A DNA stretch of 64,000 bases, from the NCBI GenBank assembly GCA_030220185.1, contig JASPKZ010007797.1, positions 2,028,001-2,092,000 of the forward strand, read 5' to 3'. The stretch comes from Diploptera punctata (Eukaryota > Arthropoda > Insecta > Blattodea > Blaberidae). Below, piece after piece: positions 44,298 to 55,323 of the stretch (the stretch's first letter is position 1; the number at the start of each line of letters is the position of its first letter). Under the pieces are notes generated by a model, which was not told the origin of the DNA, made no database searches, and worked only from the letters and a program-made list of their open reading frames with translations. Both the position numbers and the translations under genes were made by a program.

Positions 44298-44769
44298 AAA
44301 TTAAACCTCATAGTGATTAATTCCTAAAAGTTAAACTTCTGTTGGTTATTCCTATATACCATTTGTTGCAATTTTTACACTTTAATTTATATACTCCTTT
44401 GTTGTTGAGAACAATTATTTTTCAATGTTATTTTTTATTATGTTAATTTATTTTCAGTTCTATATGATATGCTTATATTTTTGTCTAGTTTTTTTTAGTG
44501 TGTTGGCTAATTTTGATATTCTTTACCTAAACGTTGTCCTTGGTTTATAACTTGTTCAGTAGTGGTTTATTTTGACATGTGTTTAATATAATTAAATTCT
44601 TCATTGTAATTATCTTTGTGTGAAGGCTGTTTTAACATCCTATTTATTAAATTGTTGAATGTAATTATTTCTATGTAGAATTGTTGTTTATAGCAAGTGT
44701 GTTTTCGGTAAATGACAATTTATATTTTGTTACTGTTGAAGTTCTTTGTTATTGTTAAATCTAAATAGT

Positions 44770-45330
44770 GTACACTATTGGATCCTTCTTGTAAGGAAAC
44801 CAGAGGAAAAGCGCGCAGATGGTAGAATGAGGTGGTAGACAAACAATCATGATTTGAGAGAGGTGAATTATATGAACCTATTAACTGAGTATAAGGATGT
44901 ATGATCTCTTAATTTAAGGGAGAAGAGTATTTGAGAATAAAGTTCTGAAGAACACTTTTGGATGAAAGAGAGACGAATGGATAGATGGACAGAGAAGACT
45001 ACAACAGTTAGCTACTTGTTATTTATAGGAAACCAGATATAATATGAACAGTTAAGTCTCGTAGACATGTACTACGAATGGGGGAATGAATGAGAGGCAT
45101 GGAACCTTCTTCTAGGAAAACCACAGAAAAAGCACCCGGTAGGTAGAATGAGGTGGAAGAATAACACTAACCATGATTAGAGAGAAGTAGATTATACAGG
45201 GAATGATTGGAAAACATCTTAGGATAGGGATGTATGGAGATCTTGTGTCCGCCCTACCACGCATTACGGTTTCGATAATGTCAGTGATAGGTGGGACGAA
45301 ATAAATACTGTCTTATTTTGATAGAATTGA
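44770..45330 (+). mobile_element. Non-LTR retrotransposon 3' end, tail duplicated
   Basis: The tail block (CTTCT-GGAAAACCAGAGGAAAAGC-type, then AGTAGATTATACAGGGAATG) occurs twice, near 44785-44900 and 45105-45250. All frames are broken. It is the 57.6 kb family. Confidence 0.65.
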
Positions 45331-45759
45331 ATTGAATTATTAAGTAGAGTTAGACTTAGTTACATTTTGGAAGTAACGGGCAATCTATAAACTCACGTGA
45401 TGTGACTTAATAATTCGTTGATTATTTTCTTGTTTTTGTTTTTATTATCGTCTTGAGAATAAAAACATTGACGTTGAAAAGCGTCGAAATTTTTTAAATC
45501 TAATGTTTTTTGAATCGGTTATATTTAATATATTTTAATTCGTTCTGGATTTCTTCGTGTTGAGACTTGCTAGTAAAGTTTGAGATTCCTTAGGTCGCGT
45601 TACTGGTCTGACGCTAAGTATTCCAATGTCTCTGGACAGACAATAGGATAACGCATTTACTCAGTACCCGATGGAACGGTTATACTGCCGTGACTCGGTC
45701 CTCAGAGCCACGTTTGTGAAAACGGGTTGTACCACGAGAAGGTGAGGATGAGAATTGGG

Positions 45760-46165
45760 TAGGAGAGGTAAAACATTCAAGACTAAAAGTGTATAAAACA
45801 CTGGCTCTTCCAACTCTTTGTATGGTAGCGAAGTATGGACATTGAAACAGAAGGATATACAGAGACTTAGATCTGCTGAAATGAGATACCTTCGGAGAAC
45901 TCAAGGATACACACTACTAGATCACAAAAAAAAGTCATCTTAGAAGAATTACACATGAAACCTTTAGAAAACAAAATTTCTGATTACAAGTTCATCGAAT
46001 AGAAGATCACAGGATACTCAAACAAATGTTAAGCTATCAGTCTGCAGGAAGAAGAAGATCAGGACGTCCACTCAGAAGACTTTTGGATGGCGTTTCTCTT
46101 GAGGCAGAAACAGGTCAACAAATGATCTAAATTCGTGAATGTACTATGACGATGATGATGATATA
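45760..46165 (+). mobile_element. Non-LTR retrotransposon 3' end
   Basis: The plus strand has V-Y-K-T-L-A-L-P-T-L-x-x-x-x, then M-R-Y-L-R-R-T-Q-G-Y-T-L-L-D-like residues across a frameshift, then S-G-R-P-L-R-R-L-L-D-G-V-S. It ends in a (GATGAT)n-like tract at 46148-46162. Confidence 0.7.
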
Positions 46166-46865
46166 TTTAATATGTTGACGAAATATCCACCAATAAGAGC
46201 CTATATATAAAATGTATTATACGTTTACATGCAGTCATCCTTAAAAAAATGAAAAGGATTGTGGGGATAAAGATCCTTACAAAAATTTGTGATGAAACGA
46301 TTGTCATACTAGAAACAAATGAAGGCTAGTCATAACATATCGTCATGGAGGTAAAATTACAATAATCTGATGTAAAGGATAAGAAAAAGGAAAGATAATG
46401 TATGTCATCTCGCAGTTGGAAGCTGTGCTAGTAGCACTCTGTGACGTCATTAAGATCGATACTGCTTGCCAATTGGAAAATAAGCTGGGGGGAGCACGCG
46501 CACGGTTCACATACACGCGTGGGCTCTCGAACCGTGTGCCAACTATAGATCTTACTCTACGTTGTCGACTTCCTTTATCCAGCTCACTCATTACACAAAT
46601 ACAGACAAGCGCGGTCAAAACTGCATCACTGTATGTTAACGCTTAAATTCGCAATGTATCCATCAATGGTTTTAACTTTTCTAATAGTTTTAATAAAACA
46701 GAAGAAAGCTAACGATACGAAATTACTGAAATGTGTGTGGAATTACACAATATACCTAATGATAATTGTTAAGCACGATTTCGTTTTCAGTGCGGTCCGC
46801 CACATTTAAGTAAGTGATACGGGAAATTACTGGCAATCGAATAATCAGTCAGCTCAGCTGCTGGT
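46166..46865. other. No gene seen; a GC-richer patch at 46430-46580
   Basis: The patch (GCACGCGCACGGTTCACATA, GGGCTCTCGAACCGTG) has open frames on both strands of 80-90 codons but no recognisable domain. It may be an old repeat. Confidence 0.4.
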
Positions 46866-47092
46866 AAAAAATCCAAGCGACGTAGGACCCGGAAAATCAA
46901 GGCCTCAACAATAGAGGACCAGTGCATCGTCGAAACTATGCACCAAGAAAACGAATCTGTAGGCACCCAAACTGCCTCAGAATCGACATCAACACTCAAG
47001 TCGAGTGTAGATAAAATTTGTCAGACCGACAAAATAAATAATTGCCAATGCTGCAATCAATGTCCAACATATGAGCAGCAACCAGAGTCATA
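46866..47092 (+). pseudogene. Possible retroelement ORF1 / gag-like remnant
   Basis: One plus-strand frame is open for about 75 codons: a basic start (K-S-K-R-R-R-T-R-K-I), an acidic and Thr/Ser-rich middle with G-T-Q-T, and a Cys-rich end (C-Q-T-D ... C-Q-C-C-N-Q-C-P). The basic-then-Cys layout fits a LINE ORF1, but no named domain is clear. Confidence 0.3.
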
Positions 47093-47793
47093 AATTCGGC
47101 CACATTGTAGACGAACTGTACTACAGTCAATATGTTGGACCAGCGACACTGGACTAATCATTATTCTGGAATTCAGATGGCGATTCTGCCGGTTGGTATC
47201 TGGAAAAAACATGAAATACCAGCCTGGGATTCTGACTAATTCTCCCGGACTCGACAGGCATGAAGGTTAAAACCCACATGCATAAATGGTGATTTACCGG
47301 CTATTCACCTTCAAGAGCCGGACGGTCCTGATCGATTTTGGCCATCTTTCGATATTTCATTTATTAAATTCAACTCTACTCTGCTAAGGTTTTAGGTGGT
47401 TTTCCTTAGTGACAAGGCAAATGTCGGAGTAGGCCCCTAATTTCCACCAGTAGAATCACCTATTTATATATTCCCCAATTTTTTTTCTAAATTCAAAATT
47501 CAAGGACAATTTCACAAAATTAAATCTCTAAACTTAAAATTAACCAACCTTTCTGGAAACAATTTAACAAAATTATATAAATTTATATTTCCACAAGCTA
47601 CTCTGCTAATGGTTTTAGTGGTTTTCTTAGCGTAAAGGCAAATGCGGGAGAACTCCCCTAGATTCCACTAGTAAATTCATTAATTTCAGCATCGAGCCGG
47701 GTAAAGCGAGTGAGCGAAGATTTCATTTCTTCTTGGAGCTGGTGCTGCAGTCTTTTCTATTATTATGTGTCCGAACTTCAAGGGGTTCATATT

Positions 47794-47833
<40 letters not shown>

Positions 47834-47900
47834 GCTTTACACATATCCGCGAAAATAAAATAAGTCCTAAAATCACACCTAACGAAATTATACCCGTCCT
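47093..47900. repeat. Unclassified repeat region with (CA)n tract
   Basis: Two diverged copies of a block (CTACTCTGCTAAGGTTTTAG ... AAATGTCGGAGTAGGCCCC) lie at 47380-47465 and 47600-47680. (AC)n is at 47797-47832. No reading frame is convincing. Confidence 0.5.
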
Positions 47901-47904
47901 TCAT

Positions 47905-48145
47905 TCATCGGGAATGGAGGACCCCACAATGCAGGCCCGTCGCCCGCGATACTCACCATCCCAGGTCTCGGTTATACCTACGGACTTCAATTCAACCAGC
48001 CAACTACAGTCCACCGCTCTACCAACTGAGCTACCAGAGGAAGGCTATACCTACGGACTATACCATAGTCATCATCTCGAAAATTTAAAAGTCCTTATCA
48101 TTCCATCGGGAATGAAGGACCCAACACCGCAGGCTCGCCGCCCTC
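47905..48145 (-). repeat. tRNA-Tyr-derived repeat (SINE-like), possibly with a retained intron
   Basis: The minus strand from about 48046 reads CCTTCCTCTGGTAGCTCAGT then TGGTAGAGCGGTGGACTGTAG, which matches the 5' half of animal tRNA-Tyr(GTA). A 16-17 nt stretch follows, then AGTCCGTAGGTATAACC, like the start of the second tRNA-Tyr exon. The true T-arm and acceptor 3' end are missing. The block (T/C)CATCGGGAATG(G/A)AGGACCC occurs on each side (47908 and 48103). Confidence 0.55.
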
Positions 48146-48890
48146 CAAACACAACATTACATGTTTTGGTAAAGCACATTAGTGCAAAAATGCACTAAAT
48201 CAATCGTTTCCCAGACGTTCCGTGACTCTCGAAACATCAAACATTTTCACAAAATCCATAGACTCACACTATCACCGACCAAACGGTACCCTCTGACAAA
48301 ACCGGCAACATCCGCCCGCCAAGGATCCGGACCCTCGGTGATCATCAACACCGAGAATGGCTGCTGAAGGGATGGGTGAACCTCCCAACTGCTGGATGGG
48401 TGACCATCCAACATATCCGGATGGATGACAACCGCCATCCAAACACATATATTACCCAATAAAACATATTTATTTCACACAATTTTAAACACAACAAGCC
48501 ACACCAAAATTATTACACTCTTAATTAACACCAACCTGCGCGTGGACCGACTTCGTTCCTTGAGGCTTTAATACCTAATTAACATCATTATCACACCATC
48601 AATAACACATCAGCTGCTCACAACTCCGATATTGCACCAACTTAACACCGAATTAACGCATGCTGCCGTCCTGTCATGGTATATCACCCTTATTACACTC
48701 TTTTCAATATATTCTTTTCGGCCCACTTTTCAAAATTAGCGGGGCTAAAAGGCAATGCCTTGGAACCCGCGGGTGGCTAATTAAATTAATTATACCATCC
48801 AAAAGGGACGCTGTAGCCGCATTCAACTTTATGTTGTAGCCGCATTCAGCAATTCCCATCGGATAGATAGATAGTTCTGCCAATATAAGG
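48146..48890. other. No gene seen; GC-rich stretch, probably old repeat
   Basis: Between 48270 and 48460 the sequence is GC-richer than its flanks, with internal repeats (GGATGGGTGA twice, CCGGATGGATG). No domain or RNA was recognised. Confidence 0.4.
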
Positions 48891-48894
48891 GTTA

Positions 48895-49215
48895 ATAGAC
48901 TTCGTATTTTTTTATTTGTATTTATTTATTTATTTTACCCGATGGAGTTAAGACCGTAAGGTCTTCTCTTCCACTTCACCGGGGTTAAATTATACATACA
49001 ATAAGAATTATGATAAATGATACATAATATATAATTATAGACTACACAATATACAGTTGACAAGGGAAAGAAAGAAAAATAGTAATAATAATTATAATAA
49101 CAAAAATAATGACCTATAGTTAGATTAAGTAAATGGCTTAGTAAAGAAAGTTTAAAATATAAAGGAATAATAAAAGTGTACATGGAACTTACGGAAGCCA
49201 TCAACAAGAAATCTA
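48895..49215 (-). repeat. Probable SINE/MITE remnant
   Basis: T-rich left end (TTATTTATTTATTTTACCCG) followed by ATGGAGTTAAGACCGTAAGG and AT-rich sequence. It resembles widespread insect repeats I have seen, but no exact assignment is possible. Confidence 0.35.
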
Positions 49216-49264
49216 TACACTTTTCAGTTAATGAATTTTAGTTTAATTTCTGCCTTCCCTCCAT

Positions 49265-50115
49265 TGTATCTTTACCTTGTCGTGGTGGAATGGGTTGCGC
49301 GCTTAAATGACCCCGAGAGTTATGCCGGCGCGGCGGTAGCTTTGCTGCTAAAAGGGTTAAACATGCCGGACAGGTCGAAGACGATAAGCCAGACGAAAAA
49401 AGTACCTTGGTAGAAAATGTTAAGATCTTTCACCGTAAAAACACAAACGTCAAGAAATGCAGATGTGGGTTCCACTGGGGCAAAATCACACACAGGAATA
49501 TATTGTATAATGGAAATGAACAGTTAATAACAAATGAGGGAAATTTTGAGGAAGTGGCTGAATTCAAATACCTAGTAACAATAATTACAAGTAGGAATGA
49601 GATGCACAAAGAAGTTAAACATAGGCTCAATTCTGGAAATGCGTGCTATTATGCATTACAGGGACTCTTGTCGTTCCCACTCCTTTTAAAAAACGTCAGA
49701 CTGAAAATATATAAAACTGTATTGAGACCCTGTTATATTCTGCCTGTTATATGGATGCGAAACATGGACTCTTACTTTATGGGATGAATAAAAATTACGA
49801 GTATTTGAGAATAAAGTTCTTAGGAACAATTTTGGACCAAAGAGAGATGAACAGACAGGTGAATGGAGAAAACTACATAACAGAAAGCTACGTGATTTTA
49901 TAGGAAGCAGATATAATAAGAACAGTTAAATCTCGTAAACTACGATGGGCAGGACACGTAGCACGAATGGGGAATGAAAGAGGGGCGTGGGAACTTGTTG
50001 AAAGAAAACCAGAGGGAAAGCGATGGTAGACTAAGAATGAGGTTGAGAGAGTAACATTAACCATAATTTTAGGGAAGTAGATTATACAGGGGATTATTGG
50101 AAAAAAATGGCTCAC
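49265..50115 (+). mobile_element. Non-LTR retrotransposon: 5' leader joined to 3' end
   Basis: The start (ACCTTGTCGTGGTGGAATGG, AATGACCCCGAGAGTTATG) looks like the conserved leader of a LINE widespread in animals. After a deletion, RT residues follow: V-A-E-F-K-Y-L-V-T-I-I-T-S-R-N-E-M-H, S-G-N-A-C-Y-Y-A-L-Q-G-L-L. Then W-M-R-N-M-D-S stands where Y-G-C-E-T-W-T should be, and a basic tail to 50110 is in broken frames. Confidence 0.7.
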
Positions 50116-50284
50116 TTAGCAAATTAAAGGCAAAATATAAAAGAACAATAAAATATACATATAACATGATTATATACTATATTGTCTAAGGAAATATATA
50201 AGCTATTCTCAGAAAATAATTTTTAATGTTAAATGTGTAGGATCTAGATACCGAAAATGACAATGACCACACACACGCACGCAC

Positions 50285-50657
50285 ATAACGACGTAGAGCC
50301 ATAGCCTCTCCTTTATAAGGAGTTACTAGGCCAAGTTAATTTTTAGTTATCTTATTTGCTCGTAGATGTCATGAATGACATGTGGTCAACACACCGACCC
50401 AATGAGACATCTAACAGACAACTAAGGTATTACTAGGACGTTGATGTATGAAAATTTTGCTTAGAGGCCTCTTTATTCAGGCTTAAGGATATTTTACAAG
50501 CCTGAAAATCTTCAGACTCGGGATTCACGGCTGAAAGTTCCTCCCGGAGGACTTGCTACTTCGATTTTTCCGTCCTAAAAAATCCATCGATCCTGGCCGG
50601 GTTTGAACCCGTGACCCTCGGAACCAGAGGCAAGGAGCATAACCACTAGTCCACTGC

Positions 50658-50661
<4 letters not shown>
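50285..50661 (-). mobile_element. SINE, family D
   Basis: The head at the right on the minus strand (CGCAGTGGACTAGTGGTTAT A-box, GGGTTCAAACCCGGCC B-box) is intact. The tail at the left ends AAAGGAGAGGCTATGGCTC on the minus strand. It abuts (AT)n at 50661-50693. Confidence 0.85.
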
Positions 50662-50693
<32 letters not shown>

Positions 50694-50699
<6 letters not shown>

Positions 50700-50985
50700 A
50701 CCGCTGTGGTCTCGAGGTAGCGTGATACCTTGTCACGCAGCGGGCCCGGGTTTGATTCTCGGTCGGAACAGGCTCCTGGGTGAGGTTTTTTCGGGGTTTT
50801 CCTGATCTGTAAGACAAATGTCAGGAAGCTTAGGGGCCAACGGTCTCCGAAAATCATCCGGTCACCATCATCGTCATTCATCATCATCCTTCACCGGTGT
50901 GGAAAGCAACAGGAAGCTACCACACCTTCAATTCCTAGTAAAGTTGCAGCAGTTCTGCCTCTCGGGTAGAATTACTATGGATGGA
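50694..50985 (+). mobile_element. SINE, family A2
   Basis: The head CCGCTGTGGTCTCGAGGTAG and body match the A family. The tail CACCGGTGTGGAAAGCAACA through AGAATTACTATGGATGG is the A2 type. (AT)n tracts bound it on both sides. Confidence 0.8.
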
Positions 50986-51056
50986 TATATATATATATAT
51001 ATATATATATGGTATGATTTGCATTGCTCAATGTTAAAGATTTAATTATAACACAC

Positions 51057-51058
<2 letters not shown>

Positions 51059-51141
<83 letters not shown>

Positions 51142-51165
51142 ATGTGTGTGTGTGTGTGTGGTGTG
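51059..51165. repeat. Compound (AT)n-(GT)n microsatellite
   Basis: Alternating TA at 51059-51094 passes directly into GT repeats with a few interruptions to about 51165. Confidence 0.9.
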
Positions 51166-51514
51166 TTTGTGTTAGCGCTCTAGCGGCTGCTACTTTTGTT
51201 TAGTCGAAACCAAATTTGGCATTTAACAATTTAATTATATAATGTTCGACCCTTTCACGCATATATTTAATTGCCTGAGCTGTTAAAGAGCGCCATTAAA
51301 TAAAATGCTTAATAAATGTCGTAACGAACATTTTCAGATATTCTATGTAAACAGACAATGGATTAGACATTAGAGTACATAATCTGAGGTTAGAGACTCT
51401 GTGATTTTGTAGAACATCTGTTGAGGAATTGTGCGGGTGAGTCTACATGCTGTGTGCAGGCGCTCTTGCATTGTGATGCAGCGGACCAGATATTCCAAAC
51501 TACGAGCTACCCAC

Positions 51515-52360
51515 TTGTACAATCCAATTAATTCATTTTATAATAATCAACACATTAATGACCATTTACTGCAAAATTTATTATTCGCTGATGACCATAT
51601 TGTAATAGGACAAGATAAAGAAGATATAGAATATATGGTTAGAATGTTGGTTGATGCATTTGAGGTAGGTGGACTGAAGATAAATTATATTAAAACAGAA
51701 TATATGGTAATCGGAGCAAATTCAGAAGACCTACAAATAAATAATATGATAATTAAACGTGTTGAAGATTTTAAATATCTTGGATCTATAATAGATAAAT
51801 CTGGTACTTATGAAAAATATATTATTAACAGAGTAAATTGTTCAAGGAAGGCGATTAGATCCCTGAACGGTATTTTATGGAATAGAAATTTGACTAGAAA
51901 AACAAAAAAGAGATTATACAGACAATAATAGAAAGTATACTTACATATGGATCAGAAAGCTGGACAATACATGAAAGGATGCAGAAAAGAATCTTGGCGA
52001 CAGAAATGGATGGATTACGGAGAAGTATGAGAATATCCAGGTTACAACATATTCGAAATACATATATCAGACAAGAAATGGATGCACAAGGGACTGTTAT
52101 CGATAGGATAACAAAGAGAGCTCTACAGTGGTATGGACATGTACAACGGATGTCGGAAGACCAGTGGCCTAAACAGGTGTTGGATTGGATGGTACCAGGC
52201 AGAAGGAAGAAGGGGAGAAGTAGAAGAGCATGGTATGAGGGAATATAGACGCCATGATGAAGAGGGATATGGAAGATGGACAATGGGAAGATAGGAATCT
52301 CTGGAAGGTAGGAATCAAAGGCAAACTGCTGTAAAGTGGAAAGCCTGTATAAAGTAAGTA
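51515..52360 (+). mobile_element. Non-LTR reverse transcriptase fragment, well preserved
   Basis: The frame at 51515-51928 contains L-L-F-A-D-D-H-I-V-I-G (RT palm A-D-D), G-G-L-K-I-N-Y-I-K-T-E-Y-M and F-K-Y-L-G-S-I-I-D. After one frameshift near 51925 it continues with S-I-L-T-Y-G-S-E-S-W-T-I, M-D-G-L-R-R-S-M-R-I and Q-W-Y-G-H-V-Q-R-M, then P-G-R-R-K-K-G-R-S-R-R-A-W. It ends near GTGGAAAGCCTGTATAAAGT. It is truncated before the fingers domain. Confidence 0.85.
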
Positions 52361-52490
52361 ATAATCAACACTAATGTAAAGAGTGTTACATTTTTCCATA
52401 AATAGTTACAATCATTTTGTTTTAAGAGTATTTTGGCTATGGTTTGTATTTGTTTTGGTTATTTAATTAATTAAATGATGACAATCAATA

Positions 52491-52875
52491 TTTTTTAATG
52501 CCCCAGGTTACCATTTCGACATTTCTGGTGTTCTCTCCTGGCATAGCGTACTTGTAACCCACCTCTGAGGTTGGGGCGCCTAGAAGGCGGAGTTACGCTG
52601 CCCCTATGATATGAGAGTTGATGGTGATGGTAATGATGCGCCAGGAGAGGCCTTAAACTAAACTTAATAAAATTAGGCGAATATGATATTGATTATAATG
52701 ATGGCCAGATGGTGTTCGCGGACCGTTTGGCCCTTAAAGTTTCCTAACATTTATCATATAGGCGAGGAAAAACCCCGAAAAAAACCTCATCCAGGAAACT
52801 TGTCCCGATGGGGGATCGAACCCCCGCCCACTGCGTGACAAGGCAGCACGTTACATCGATACCACAGCAGTGGAC
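52491..52875 (-). mobile_element. SINE, family A1, with 12-bp target duplication
   Basis: The head is at the right (minus strand CACTGCTGTGGTATCGATG, B-box GGTTCGATCCC). TGACAATCAATA lies at 52479-52490 and, with one change, at 52876-52887. Confidence 0.85.
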
Positions 52876-52889
52876 TGACAATCAGTAGG

Positions 52890-53322
52890 CCCTATATATG
52901 TACTGTAAGTTATATAGTGTCCTGGTCACTCTACTGGGAAGCACACAGGGCCTTGATAAAAGTTCGCCAACGAATTCTGTTGTTTACCAATGCCTTAATT
53001 TCATTCCAACTCATCCCTGCCTGTTCAGCTTCATCCCTGATGTTATTACTACATGTTGCTCTAGGTCTTCCTCTTTGCCTTCTAAATCCTTGGGAGTTCC
53101 AATCAAATGCAATTTCTCCTTAACACATGACTAACCCATTTCCATTTTCTAAATTTGATTTCTTTACAAATTGCATTTTGATTCGTTCTTCTTCAAAGTT
53201 CTTTATTTGTTATAATCTCTGGCCATCATATACCCAAGATATTTCTCAGGCAACGTTTGAAAAATATTTACATTTCTTTCCAACTTGTTTTGTAGCCTTC
53301 CAAATTTCACAGCAGTTATATA
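52890..53322 (-). mobile_element. Non-LTR retrotransposon 3' end
   Basis: The minus strand reads F-R-R-Q-R-G-R-P-R-A-T, I-R-D-E-A-E-Q-A-G-M-S-W-N-E-I-K-A-L and W-R-T-F-I-K-A-L-C-A-S-Q. This is a distinct LINE tail type. Upstream residues are broken. Confidence 0.75.
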
Positions 53323-53325
53323 TAT

Positions 53326-53645
53326 GCCTTGTGATCAGCCTCATGGGTTAGTGGTCAGCGTTCCTGACTACTGTTCATGAGGTCCGGGGTTCGGTTCCCG
53401 GTCAAACCATTGGAATTTTTCCTTAAAGGGAATTATTCCTGTGGTTTCCTATGGTCTGGAATTTAGGTTAAGTATAGGTTAAGAACTCTCCTGGCGCTTC
53501 ATTATCATTTATCACCCATCATACTATCGGGATAACGTAACTCCGCCTTCCAGGTGCCCCAACCTAAGAAATTATTACAATTCTGCCAATGCCAGGGGAG
53601 AAAGCCAGAAATGTCATAAAAAGACAACCTGGTGCATTAAACAAA
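53326..53645 (+). mobile_element. SINE, family B
   Basis: The tRNA-like head GGGTTAGTGGTCAGCGTTCC with B-box GGGTTCGGTTCCC is followed by TTTTCCTTAAAGGGAATTAT. The 3' half (CGTAACTCCGCCTTCCAGGT, GCCAGGGGAGAAAGCCAGAA) is shared with family A1, so A1 and B are chimeras of different heads on one tail. It is followed by (AT)n. Confidence 0.8.
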
Positions 53646-53667
53646 AAATAATATATATATATATGGC

Positions 53668-53935
53668 CTTGTCAACCGCTGTGGTCTCGAGATAGCTTAC
53701 TGCCTTGTCACGCAGCGGGCCCGGGTTCGATACCCGGTCGGCATAATTTTCCTGGGTGCGGTTTTTTCGGAGTTTTCCTCACCTGTATGAACAAATGTCA
53801 GGAAGCTTTAAGGCCCGAACGGTGCCCGAACATTATCTGACCATCATCATTATCATCCCCCGGTGTGGAAAGCAACGGGAATCTACCGCACCTAATGCTG
53901 CAAAGCATAGCATGGGAATGCTATGATTACAGTGA
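53668..53935 (+). mobile_element. SINE, family A2
   Basis: The head CCGCTGTGGTCTCGAGATAG with B-box GGTTCGATACCC is intact, and it ends AAGCATAGCATGGGAATGC and CTATGATTACAG. It sits just after the family B copy and a short (AT)n. Confidence 0.8.
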
Positions 53936-53944
53936 AAGAGCAGA

Positions 53945-54255
53945 ACACTGTAAATAAATGTATGCCTCAGCGTAGAGTTAAGTTTAATGCTCTAGTTCGA
54001 GTCTCCACAGGGAGAAAATTTTGTAATGGCAACTTGATTTCTATATAACTAGTTGTTACCCAGAACATGAGAAATTTGTATAGCTATAAAAAGTTGCGGC
54101 TATAGGTTGACAAAAAGAGGTATATTGGAACACGCATGCTGTTCACCCCCGGTAAATGACACTCGTGATGTGACGCCAGTCCGATGGTGGTCCAAGGCAC
54201 TCTAGGAATTTTGTGCCAAAAGTGTATATAGAAGAAGAAGAAGAAGAAATTTATT
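53945..54255 (+). repeat. Retroelement tail and tRNA-like scraps
   Basis: GAGTTAAGTTTAATGCTCTA with GTTCGAGTCTCC at 53970-54012 is a half tRNA-like unit. The stretch 54085-54250 ends in (GAA)n, like the LINE tails here. Confidence 0.4.
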
Positions 54256-55229
54256 TTATATACAGCCAGAGACATACTAAACTACATGATTCATGTCAAC
54301 ATATAAATTGCTACAATGTCCCAACCAGTCAATGCTATAATATAGATACTCTCTCATAAGTAATATATTTCTTTACAACCTGTAACGCGACTTTTTTAAT
54401 TCTTTCATAAACTCCTGTCAAATTTTATTCTTAGGGTTCCATTTTTTTCAAATTATTTCTACTATGTACAATGATTTTTACATTTTTCCAACAATGATTT
54501 CAATATATTTTTCTATAATATTTAACTACTATGTAGCATGAAGATGTGGCAGTCAATTGATTTTAACGAATATTCTATACAACAACAAAGACTGTTCCAG
54601 TGCAGCCAACATAGAGTATGTACTATTTAACTGTACACATATACTTCAGAATTACAGAACTTACTATTTATTTTTGGGCGTTACATTTTTTCACAGAGGT
54701 TAGAGTGTTTAAATAGTGTTAGATTAGCTTTTAGGTTGGTCTTTCAAAGGTTAGAGTACTTAAATTGCTATAGGTTAACTTTTAGGTTCGTTAAATATCA
54801 TGTAGGCCTATATGATTCAGTAGCGTCAACTGCTTCGCGTTTGTTGGCGCATGCGCTTGGTGTATGATTGGAACTTGGGGGGGGGGGAAGAAAAAAAACG
54901 TCACATGTTGTAAAGAATCTCCCAGAATTTTATTTGGAATGTTTTCTGTAAGAAATTAAGCTACTTTTAAAGGCAGAGAACATGAGATTATATGGTCCAG
55001 AGCCGTCTTTCAGCGAGGTCTGTTATCCCCCTACGGTATCAGTCTCTGGTTTTTGATAAGAACAATTCATAGAGACCCATTTCTATAGCATTAAAAGTTT
55101 TAAAAATGCGGGCAAGAAATGGAATATGGATCGAAACATATGACAATCTGAAGTTATTCATTCCTGAAACGTTGTAAACTTTTATTTTAACAGATTATCT
55201 GATTAAAATAAATATGTTTCGTTACAGAC
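54256..55229. other. Intron sequence, no other gene seen
   Basis: The region is AT-rich, with a G-run at 54877-54887. It lies directly downstream (minus strand) of the short receptor exon. Confidence 0.45.
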
Positions 55230-55323
55230 CGTATGAGGCAAGTATGTTGATTCGAGTTCATCAGCTGCTGTACTGGATTCAGATCTCGACCTCTTCCAGT
55301 CTTCCAGATCCACTGCTTCGTCA
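55230..55323 (-). CDS. mAChR-A: Muscarinic acetylcholine receptor A-type, short loop 3 exon
   Basis: This 94-bp exon is too short to show as an ORF. On the minus strand a TTTGTGTTTACAG acceptor is followed by T, then 31 sense codons beginning D-E-A-V-D-L-E-D-W-K-R-S-R-S-E-S-S and ending Y-L-P-H-T, then GTCTGT as donor. The W-K-R-S-R-S-E-S-S block resembles the W-R-R-x-R-S-E-S-S segment that lies upstream of the W-C-x-A-W-W block in insect mAChR-A loop 3. The lone first T completes a codon from the preceding exon; AGT or TCT (Ser) would suit an S-S-D-E junction. The end phase is 0 and fits the 43.4 kb exon. The donor is weak, and a further small exon between this one and the 43.4 kb exon cannot be excluded. 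Confidence 0.75.

Larger units (their letters stand above)
43388..55229 (-). other. mAChR-A: mAChR-A intron, 11.8 kb (if no small exon intervenes)
   Basis: The donor is GTCTGT at 55229 reading leftwards, and the acceptor is TTGCAG before 43387. The interval holds a near-perfect 199-bp inverted repeat, several LINE 3' ends, SINEs and microsatellites. No convincing extra receptor exon was seen on the minus strand, although an exon under about 60 bp could be missed by eye. Confidence 0.6.

Noticed and set aside
48380..48420. GGATGGGTGACC, considered as a 5S rRNA-derived piece
   Set aside because: Only this short motif agrees; the rest of 5S rRNA could not be aligned by eye.
51894..52399. Minus-strand frames of 76-129 codons
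   Set aside because: They are antisense to the RT fragment at 51.5-52.3 kb.
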